Assembly: GCA_013036105.1 (NCBI GenBank)
Contig: JAAXCX010000001.1
Span: 248,001 to 312,000 of the forward strand
Direction: 5' to 3'
Source: Vulcanimicrobiota bacterium
Lineage (GTDB): Bacteria; Vulcanimicrobiota; Vulcanimicrobiia; Vulcanimicrobiales; Vulcanimicrobiaceae
Length of the DNA stretch: 64,000 nucleotides
Positions 8,774 to 15,169 of the stretch are shown here, piece after piece. The position numbers and the translations under genes were made by a program. The first letter of the stretch is position 1. Every line of letters begins with the position of its first letter. The notes under the pieces were generated by a model, which worked only from the letters and a program-made list of their open reading frames with translations, did no database searches and was not told the DNA's origin.

Positions 8774-9855
8774 GGGTGCCGCAGGATCGAACGGTCTCCG
8801 ACCCACTGAACGGGCGGAATCTCGAGCCAGCGCGCAAGCGTGTTGAGATGCGCCGCGTACGTTCTGCGTAAGTCATAGAAGCGTTTCCACGCCCCGTCGC
8901 CATCGGCGCCCCCGTCGCGCAGCGCGTATCCGACCTCCGTCAGATGTTTACACGCATCGTTGAACTCGGCGCGCTCGATTCCGGCGGCGCTGCCGCTATC
9001 GGGAAAGCCGAAGTAGTTCGTGAAATCGTGCGTCAGATGCCGGCCGAGGTTGTATGCGATGTGCGCCTGTCCGCGGATCGCATCGTCCACTTCAACCGTC
9101 GCGAGGACCAGCGCAGAGGCGTCGAGCAGCGTACCGAGCGTTCCGACCCACGATTCATAGTCATGGCTGGAACGAAAGAGCGTGAGGATCGGATAGGCCA
9201 GATGGCTTTCCATCACTTCGGCCATCCAGTTTTGTCCGTCGCGGAAAACTTGCGCCAAATCTCCGACGATCTTGGCTTGCGCGTGTTCGATCAGCAGACC
9301 GACGCCGCTCGGCGGCGCTCCCGCATGGGCGCCCAGCGTCACGACGAAGCGTTCGCGCACTTGAAACGCCCCGAAGATCGAAAACAGAAATGTCGCCACG
9401 ACTGCAACCACGGCGAGGCCGCAGGCGCCGGCCACCAGCGACAGCATGTGCGAGAGCGTCGTAACGCCGACGATGTCGCCATAGCCGATCGTGAGGAAAG
9501 ATGCGCCGGCAAAATATATGCACTCGGCAAACGATAGACCGGCGGGACGCAGCTGATCGCGGATCCCATAGAAAATCAAACCCCAGCCGGCGATCAGCAG
9601 CACCACCCACGTCGCCAGATAAATCACGAGCATAAGCGGCGCGAACGTTCCCAAGAAATTTTCGCGGCGCCGGGCATCGCGGTAGAGCAGATAGGCAATC
9701 CACGGCCACACGCGCCAGCAGCTGCGGTTCAAGTAGTGGCTGACGCGCAGCACCGTGTTCTCGGCGCGCGGCACGATGACGCCTTGAAACACGTCGCGCA
9801 GTGCGACGAGCACCAAGAATATGCCGCCGGCGATGGCCAGGAGGTTGAGCGCCAC
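8770..9855 (-). CDS. Two-pore-helix K+ channel family protein (Ion_trans_2)
   Basis: Inner-membrane potassium channel. A membrane segment near residues 70-95 is followed by a pore loop with the selectivity filter TIGYGD (122-127) and an inner helix at about 132-161; an extra hydrophobic stretch opens the protein (5-20). The C-terminal 190 residues are soluble and lack an evident RCK/TrkA nucleotide-binding motif, so the gating ligand is unknown. GTG start at 9855 overlaps the TAG stop of the upstream lipoprotein gene by one base, so both are probably co-transcribed. Confidence 0.85.
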   Translation of the reverse strand: MALNLLAIAGGIFLVLVALRDVFQGVIVPRAENTVLRVSHYLNRSCWRVWPWIAYLLYRDARRRENFLGTFAPLMLVIYLATWVVLLIAGWGLIFYGIRDQLRPAGLSFAECIYFAGASFLTIGYGDIVGVTTLSHMLSLVAGACGLAVVAVVATFLFSIFGAFQVRERFVVTLGAHAGAPPSGVGLLIEHAQAKIVGDLAQVFRDGQNWMAEVMESHLAYPILTLFRSSHDYESWVGTLGTLLDASALVLATVEVDDAIRGQAHIAYNLGRHLTHDFTNYFGFPDSGSAAGIERAEFNDACKHLTEVGYALRDGGADGDGAWKRFYDLRRTYAAHLNTLARWLEIPPVQWVGDRSILRHP

Positions 9856-10304
9856 TACGGCGAGGGACTAGTGCTGCCGGTTGGGCTGGGTTCAGGAGTG
9901 AGCGCGGGCGTCGGCGTCGCCGGGCCGGCCGTGGGGGTCGGCGTCGGAGGCGGCGGCGCGGTCGGACCGCCTGAGAGCGGAAGCAGCCGGACGTAGTACG
10001 CGTTGGTCGTCTGGTCCTTGTGCACCGGAACGGTGACCGTGGTCGTCGCGTAGCCCGGCGCGCTCGCGCTCAAGCCTTGGCGGCCAATCGGAATTCCGGA
10101 GAGGTTAAAGGCGCCGTCGGGATTCGAGTAGCCCGTGTAGAGCGCGCCGACCGCCACGAGTGCGTTTGGAACCGGACGGTTGTTTGTCGCATCCAGCACG
10201 CGGCCGACAATCGAGCCGTAGTCCTGAACACCGCCGCCGTTGGGGTTATTGCACCCGCCGGCTTGGGCCAAAACAAAGACAATCGCCGCCGCAAACAGTT
10301 TCAT
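9855..10304 (-). CDS. Small lipoprotein with carboxypeptidase-regulatory-like domain
   Basis: 149-residue exported protein. A signal peptide ends in a lipobox-like AGGC (Cys18). Residues 30-100 look like a carboxypeptidase-regulatory-like beta sandwich (SIVGRVLDATNNRPVPNALV, then GAFNLSGIPIG). The C-terminal 40 residues are a Pro/Thr-rich tail of TPTP and PSPT repeats, likely a wall- or envelope-spanning linker. It diverges from nuoA, and a Crp-type palindrome lies between the two. Function is unknown; association with the downstream K+ channel is only positional. Confidence 0.75.
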   Translation of the reverse strand: MKLFAAAIVFVLAQAGGCNNPNGGGVQDYGSIVGRVLDATNNRPVPNALVAVGALYTGYSNPDGAFNLSGIPIGRQGLSASAPGYATTTVTVPVHKDQTTNAYYVRLLPLSGGPTAPPPPTPTPTAGPATPTPALTPEPSPTGSTSPSP

Positions 10305-10335
10305 GCCGCTATTCTTTCTTCAAGGGGTTGGGAAA

Positions 10336-10359
10336 GGCTTGTGAAAACTGTCACAAGCC
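10336..10359. promoter_or_regulatory. Crp/Fnr-type palindrome between lipoprotein gene and nuoA
   Basis: GGCTTGTGA, six bases, TCACAAGCC: a 9-bp perfect inverted repeat with core TGTGA-N6-TCACA, the consensus of E. coli Crp half sites. It ends one base before the nuoA ATG and is about 32-55 bp upstream of the divergent lipoprotein start. As DNA it could be an operator; as RNA it could form a hairpin over the nuoA initiation region. A Crp/Fnr-family regulator is encoded at 35878-36546 in the same window. Confidence 0.6.
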
Positions 10360-10360
10360 G

Positions 10361-10714
10361 ATGACCCCCTACGCTCCCGTCGCGATTTTTGCGGCCGTCG
10401 CCGTTGCCGCCGCGCTGGCTTTCAGCCTGCTGCCGGGCGTCCTCGCGCAACGCAAACCCAACCCCGAAAAAGAGAAGGCCTATGAGTGCGGCGTTGAGCC
10501 GACCTCGGCCATCGCCGGCCGTTTTCCGGTGAAATTTTACTTGATCGCGATGCTCTTCGTGATCCTCGACGTCGAAGCGGCTTCCTTTTATCCGTGGGCC
10601 GTGCAGATGCACGCGCTGCGCATGTTCGGCTTGGTCGAAATGGGCGCGTTCATTGTCGTGCTCGGGATTGGTTATGCCTATGTTTGGAAAAAACGAGGCT
10701 TCGAATGGAGGTAG
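10361..10714 (+). CDS. nuoA: NADH-quinone oxidoreductase subunit A
   Basis: Membrane subunit of complex I, 117 residues with three predicted helices. The family motif [11 protein letters not shown] (about 37-47) is followed by [19 protein letters not shown], which carries the conserved charged residues at the quinone-site junction. The ATG at 10361 is chosen because homologues begin near here; the open frame upstream runs through the intergenic region. It overlaps nuoB by 10 bp. First gene of the nuoA-N operon. Confidence 0.93.
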   Translation: MTPYAPVAIFAAVAVAAALAFSLLPGVLAQRKPNPEKEKAYECGVEPTSAIAGRFPVKFYLIAMLFVILDVEAASFYPWAVQMHALRMFGLVEMGAFIVVLGIGYAYVWKKRGFEWR

Positions 10715-11184
10715 GACCGGGGCATTTCCTTTTAGCGAAGCTCGACGACGTAGCGCGCTGGGCGCAGAGTTCCAGCGTCTGGCCGCTCACGATGGGTTTA
10801 GCATGCTGCGCGATCGAGATGATGAGCGCGACCGCGCCCGAGTACGACATCGGCCGCTTAGGTTCCGAAGTTTTCCGCGCATCGCCCCGGCAAGCCGACT
10901 TGATGATCGTCTCCGGGCGCGTCGCGCAAAAGATGGCGCCGGTCGTAAAGCGGCTCTTCGATCAAATGGCTGACCCGAAGTGGGTCATTTCAATGGGTGC
11001 TTGCGCGAGCTCGGGCGGCGTCTTCGATAATTACGCCATCGTACAAGGCGTCGATACGATCATTCCGGTCGACGTCTACGTTCCCGGCTGTCCGCCGACG
11101 CCCGACGGTTTACTGTATGCGGTCAATTTGATCCAGCAACAGATCCGTGAAGGCGGCCGCGGCGGTCTGCTGGCGCGAACGTAA
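10705..11184 (+). CDS. nuoB: NADH-quinone oxidoreductase subunit B
   Basis: Peripheral subunit that carries iron-sulfur cluster N2, the last electron carrier before quinone. All four ligand cysteines are present: the tandem pair Cys34-Cys35 in GLACCAIE, Cys100 in [10 protein letters not shown] and Cys129 in VPGCPPTPD. 159 residues, normal length. ATG at 10705 overlaps nuoA by 10 bp. An eight-base gap separates it from nuoC. Confidence 0.95.
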   Translation: MEVGPGHFLLAKLDDVARWAQSSSVWPLTMGLACCAIEMMSATAPEYDIGRLGSEVFRASPRQADLMIVSGRVAQKMAPVVKRLFDQMADPKWVISMGACASSGGVFDNYAIVQGVDTIIPVDVYVPGCPPTPDGLLYAVNLIQQQIREGGRGGLLART

Positions 11185-11192
11185 CGTAAAGC

Positions 11193-11771
11193 GTGCCAAG
11201 TACACAAACACCGCCGCTGACCGGAACGGCGACCAATCCGCCCGCGTTGCGGCCGCCGATCGACGATGCGGCGATCGAGCGAATCGAGCCGGCGAATATC
11301 CACGCGCGGCTTGCGGAGCTCAAACGCAACGGCTTCACGATGCTGCTCGATCTCGGCGCGGTGGATTATCCGCAGCGCACACCGCGTTTCGACGTCGTCT
11401 ATCACCTGTTGAACCTGCGCGAAACCAAGCGCGTGCGGCTGCTCTGCGGAGTGCCCGACGGCGATCCCAAACTTCCGACTGCGACGGATTTGTGGAAGTC
11501 CGCCGACTGGGCCGAGCGCGAGATCTTCGATCTGTTCGGCATAACATTCGACGGCCACCCGGATTTGCGCCGCATTCAAATGCCCAACGATTGGGAAGGC
11601 CACCCGCTGCGCAAGGATTATCCGTTGCGCGGACCCGCGCGCGAGCGTTCGCCGCGCCCCGCCTTTGCGCTCAAGAGCAACGTGCAGGCGGGAACGCCGC
11701 CCTCGGGCCGCACGCTCGAAGCGCTGCAGCAGCAGATCGCCAAAATTCGCGGTCAGGACGGCTCGAAATGA
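11193..11771 (+). CDS. nuoC: NADH-quinone oxidoreductase subunit C
   Basis: 30-kDa subunit of the peripheral arm, 192 residues, separate from NuoD rather than fused. The signature WAEREIFDLFGITFDGHPDL (about 110-129) is followed by RRIQMPNDWEGHPLRKDYPL. Start is GTG at 11193. The gene overlaps nuoD by an ATGA junction. The first 20 residues are Pro/Thr-rich and probably disordered. Confidence 0.93.
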   Translation: MPSTQTPPLTGTATNPPALRPPIDDAAIERIEPANIHARLAELKRNGFTMLLDLGAVDYPQRTPRFDVVYHLLNLRETKRVRLLCGVPDGDPKLPTATDLWKSADWAEREIFDLFGITFDGHPDLRRIQMPNDWEGHPLRKDYPLRGPARERSPRPAFALKSNVQAGTPPSGRTLEALQQQIAKIRGQDGSK

Positions 11772-12985
11772 GCATGACGACATCGCCGCTCACGCCGGAG
11801 ATCGTTTCGCAAGACGGCAACGCGATGGTGCTCTCCATGGGCCCGCAGCACCCATCGACGCACGGTGTGCTTCAGATTATGCTTGAGATCTCGGGCGAGA
11901 ACATCGTCAAGGCGGAGCCTGAGATCGGCTACCTGCACACGGGCATCGAAAAAACCGCCGAAAATCTCTTCTGGTCGCAGGCGCAGACGGTGATCGAGCG
12001 CATGGATTATCTCGCGCCCAGTAGCAACGCGTATTGTTATTGCTTGGCCGTGGAGCAATTGCTCGGCATCACCGATCGCATTCCGGAGCGGGCGAAACAG
12101 ATTCGCGTGATGCAGGCCGAGCTCACGCGCATCGCATCGCACTGCGTCTGGCTGGGAACGCACGGCATCGATCTCGGCGCGCTTTCGGCGTTTTTCTATT
12201 GCTTCGACATGCGCGAGAAAATTCTCGACCTGCAAGAAGCCGCCGGCGGCGCGCGCATGCACCCCAACTATTTGCGCGTCGGCGGCGTGCAAGCGGATCT
12301 TCCCAGCGGTTTCATGGAGCAGCTCGACGCGCTCATCGAGATGTTTCCCGGGCGCATGCGCGATCTGCGCAAGCTGCTGCAGGCCAATCCGATCTTGCAA
12401 GATCGCTTGGTCGACGTCGGCATTATGTCGCAAGAAGAGGCGCAAGAGTGGAGCATCACCGGCCCCTCGTTGCGCGCGACCGGCATCGCGTACGACGTGC
12501 GCCGCGCATTTCCGTACGGCGGCTATGAAGCGTACGAGTTCGACGTCATTACGCGCACCGAAGGCGATTCGTACGCGCGCTTTCTTGTGCGGCTCGACGA
12601 AATGGAACAATCCATGCGCATCGTTCGCCAGGTGCGCGATGCGCTCAAACCCGGACCGATCGCGATCGACGATACGAAGGTCATGCCGCCGCCCAAAGAG
12701 ACGATTGCGCTTTCAATGGAAGCCCTGATCCATCACTTCAAAATTATGACCGAGGGTTTCCGCGTGCCGCCCGGAGACGTCTATCAGGCCGTCGAGGGGC
12801 CGCGCGGCGAGCTCGGTTACTACGTCGTCTCCGACGGCGGCAACCGCCCGTACCGCGTGCGCACACGCCCGCCTTCGCTCTACAACTTGCAAGCGCTCAA
12901 AGGCCTTGCGCCGGGCAACCTGATTGCGGATCTCGTGGTGATCATCGGCTCGCTCGATCCGGTTTTCGGCGAGGTCGATCGATGA
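11768..12985 (+). CDS. nuoD: NADH-quinone oxidoreductase subunit D
   Basis: 49-kDa subunit that forms the quinone pocket with NuoB. The 405-residue protein shows MGPQHPSTHGVLQ near residue 22, EIGYLHTGIEKTAE, YLAPSSNAYCYCLAVEQLLG and, near the end, RPPSLYNLQALKGL, all typical. ATG at 11768 overlaps the nuoC stop; a longer in-frame reading upstream lies inside nuoC and was rejected. It is followed by the only long gap of the operon, which contains a nested palindromic element. Confidence 0.95.
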   Translation: MSMTTSPLTPEIVSQDGNAMVLSMGPQHPSTHGVLQIMLEISGENIVKAEPEIGYLHTGIEKTAENLFWSQAQTVIERMDYLAPSSNAYCYCLAVEQLLGITDRIPERAKQIRVMQAELTRIASHCVWLGTHGIDLGALSAFFYCFDMREKILDLQEAAGGARMHPNYLRVGGVQADLPSGFMEQLDALIEMFPGRMRDLRKLLQANPILQDRLVDVGIMSQEEAQEWSITGPSLRATGIAYDVRRAFPYGGYEAYEFDVITRTEGDSYARFLVRLDEMEQSMRIVRQVRDALKPGPIAIDDTKVMPPPKETIALSMEALIHHFKIMTEGFRVPPGDVYQAVEGPRGELGYYVVSDGGNRPYRVRTRPPSLYNLQALKGLAPGNLIADLVVIIGSLDPVFGEVDR

Positions 12986-12998
12986 TCGCATTACCGGA

Positions 12999-13134
12999 TA
13001 TGGTGCGGGCGGGAACCTCTGGCAAAAAAACGTCCATGTTTTTTTGCCGTTTGAGCACTTTTTCGAGAAAACAAAGTTTTGAAGTCGACATCCTGTCGAG
13101 CTCGAAAAAGTTGCACATTCCCGCCCGCACCATA
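12999..13134. repeat. 136-bp nested inverted-repeat element between nuoD and nuoE
   Basis: Outer 17-bp perfect arms: TATGGTGCGGGCGGGAA at 12999-13015 and its reverse complement at 13118-13134. Inside are GGCAAAAAAAC/GTTTTTTTGCC (13021-13048, 6-base loop), CTTTTTCGAG/CTCGAAAAAG (13058-13067 with 13101-13110), AAAAC/GTTTT (13068-13080) and TCGACA/TGTCGA (13085-13099). As RNA this would be one closing stem around two arms, the second carrying two hairpins. Read as DNA, the ends fit a MITE with 15-bp terminal repeats flanked by a TA duplication. No ORF of its own. Confidence 0.8.
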
Positions 13135-13169
13135 CCCCGAACTGCGATCTCGATCGAGGGTGAGAGGGC

Positions 13170-13910
13170 ATGAGCAACTTCGCCTCATTACGCGAAAAAC
13201 TCAAACCGGAGTGCGAAGCGATCATCGCGCAGTACGAGCAGCCGCGATCGGCGTTGCTGCCTCTGGTGCATTTGTTTCAATCGCACGAAGGTTACGCGAG
13301 CGCGGATGCGCTGCGCGCCGTTTCGGAGTTGCTCGACCTTTCGCTCGCCGTCGTCGAGTCCACGGTATCGTTTTACACGCTGTTCTATCGCAAGCCCGTC
13401 GGCAAATACATGCTGCAGGTTTGCCGCGGTTTAGCGTGCACGCTGAACGGCGCCGAAGATATCATGGCGTATTTTCGCGAGCAGCTCGGCGTCGGTCACT
13501 TGGAAACGACCGGCGACGGGTTGTTTTCATACGAAGAGGTCGAATGTTTGGCGGCCTGCGATCGCGCTACGTGCATGCAAGTGAACTTAAATTTCGCCTA
13601 CGATTTGACGCCGCAGATGATCGACGACATGCTGGCAGCGATGCGCGCCGGCACGTACGCGGTTGCCGCGCTTCCGCAGATGCAAACGCCGCCGCGCACG
13701 TGGACGCTGCGCCAAGATCTGCAAGTTTCGCATGGCGAGAAGTCCGCCGGAGCGCAAGATCAGCCCGAACCGAATAATCCCGGCGGGCTCGATCGCGACG
13801 GCATCATTATGCTCGACCGGATCATCTCCGACGAGGCGCGTTTTAGGGGGCGCACAAAAGAACGGCTCGCCAACATGGAGCCCGCGATGGCGGAGGCGAT
13901 CGAAGAGTAA
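13170..13910 (+). CDS. nuoE: NADH-quinone oxidoreductase subunit E, with C-terminal extension
   Basis: 24-kDa subunit with a thioredoxin-like [2Fe-2S] cluster (N1a). The four ligands are Cys85 and Cys90 (VCRGLACTLNG) and Cys126 and Cys130 (EVECLAACDRA). At 246 residues it is longer than the usual 160-180; residues from about 165 on form an extra tail, partly low-complexity (EKSAGAQDQPEPNNPGG) and ending in an acidic helix-like stretch. A strong GAGGGTGAGAGGG ribosome-binding site precedes the ATG at 13170, suggesting this gene re-initiates translation after the long gap. It abuts nuoF with a TAATG junction. Confidence 0.93.
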   Translation: MSNFASLREKLKPECEAIIAQYEQPRSALLPLVHLFQSHEGYASADALRAVSELLDLSLAVVESTVSFYTLFYRKPVGKYMLQVCRGLACTLNGAEDIMAYFREQLGVGHLETTGDGLFSYEEVECLAACDRATCMQVNLNFAYDLTPQMIDDMLAAMRAGTYAVAALPQMQTPPRTWTLRQDLQVSHGEKSAGAQDQPEPNNPGGLDRDGIIMLDRIISDEARFRGRTKERLANMEPAMAEAIEE

Positions 13911-15169
13911 TGCCGGTCGTGAAAGTTTTAACCGAAGGGATCGGCGAGGCCGACCTGCGCGACATCAAAGTCTATCGCGATCGCGGAGGCTACAAGCAAC
14001 TCAAGCGCGCGTTCACCGAGATGAAACCGGCTGACGTGCAGGCGCTTTGCGATAAGTCCGGATTGCGCGGACGCGGCGGCGCCGGATTCCCCACGGGAAA
14101 GAAGTGGTCGTTTCTGCCGCCCGAGATTCGGCCACGCTATCTGGTCTGCAACTGCGACGAGGCCGAACCCGGCACGTTCAAAGACCGCATGCTCCTCGAA
14201 GAAACGCCGCATCAGGTGATCGAGGGCATTCTGCTCGGCGCATATGCCATCGAGTCGCACCACGCTTTCATTTATATACGCGGCGAGTTCAAGCGCGGCT
14301 ACGAGATTTTCATGGAAGCGCTCGCGCAGGCGCGCAAAGCGGGATTTGTCGGCAAGAATCTCTTCGGCAGCGGCTTCGATCTCGAATTGACGGTGCACCG
14401 CGGCGCCGGCGCCTATATTTGCGGCGAAGAAACCGCGCTGCTCAATTCGCTCGAAGGCAAACGCGGCGAGCCGCGCCTCAAACCGCCGTTTCCGGCGGTG
14501 CAAGGTCTTTACAGCAAACCGACCGTCGTCAACAACGTCGAGTCGCTTGCGTACCTCATTCCAATCCTCGAACGCGGCCCGGAATGGTTTTCCTCGGTGG
14601 GCACCGAGCGCAGCAAGGGCTACAAAGTCGTTTCGATTAGCGGCCACGTGCAGAAGCCCGGCAATTACGAAATACCGCTTGGCACGCCGGTGCGGGAACT
14701 GCTGGAGATCGCCGGCGGCTTGCGGCCGGGAAGAAAACTGATGGCCATTCAACCCGGCGGCGGTTCGTCAGCATGCATCTTCGAAGAGCAGCTCGATCTG
14801 GCGTACGATTATGAATCGCTGCAAAAAGCCGGGACCATGCTGGGCTCGGGCGCGATGGTCGTCATGGACGATACCACCGACTTTGTGCGCGCCGCATTCA
14901 ATCTCGTGCGCTTCTTCGCGCATGAGTCGTGCGGACAGTGCACGCCGTGCCGCGAAGGCGGACATTGGCTGGAGCGTGTGCTGCATCGCTTCCTCGAAAA
15001 CCGCGGGCTCAAATCCGATATCGACATGCTCGCGCGCGTGAGCCACGAGATAACCGGCATCAATCTCTGCCCGCTCGGCGATTCTATCGAGCCATTTTTG
15101 GCGTCAGTCCTTAAGCGTTTCCCGGAGCAGTTTGAGGCTCGCGTAGCGCGCGAAACGGTGCGCGCATGA
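13910..15169 (+). CDS. nuoF: NADH-quinone oxidoreductase subunit F
   Basis: 51-kDa subunit that oxidises NADH through FMN. NADH/FMN motifs: LRGRGGAGFPTGKKWSF (52-68) and CNCDEAEPGTFKDR (about 80-93), then GAYICGEETALLNSLEG. The C-terminal [4Fe-4S] cluster N3 ligands are in ESCGQCTPCREG (Cys341, 344, 347) with the fourth in NLCPLGDS (about Cys387). Length 419 is normal. It overlaps nuoG by 4 bp. Confidence 0.95.
   Translation: MPVVKVLTEGIGEADLRDIKVYRDRGGYKQLKRAFTEMKPADVQALCDKSGLRGRGGAGFPTGKKWSFLPPEIRPRYLVCNCDEAEPGTFKDRMLLEETPHQVIEGILLGAYAIESHHAFIYIRGEFKRGYEIFMEALAQARKAGFVGKNLFGSGFDLELTVHRGAGAYICGEETALLNSLEGKRGEPRLKPPFPAVQGLYSKPTVVNNVESLAYLIPILERGPEWFSSVGTERSKGYKVVSISGHVQKPGNYEIPLGTPVRELLEIAGGLRPGRKLMAIQPGGGSSACIFEEQLDLAYDYESLQKAGTMLGSGAMVVMDDTTDFVRAAFNLVRFFAHESCGQCTPCREGGHWLERVLHRFLENRGLKSDIDMLARVSHEITGINLCPLGDSIEPFLASVLKRFPEQFEARVARETVRA

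Noticed and set aside
13021-13048. A7/T7 hairpin after nuoD as an intrinsic terminator
   Set aside because: The T run is part of the stem rather than following it, and ten essential nuo genes lie downstream; treated as part of the nested element.
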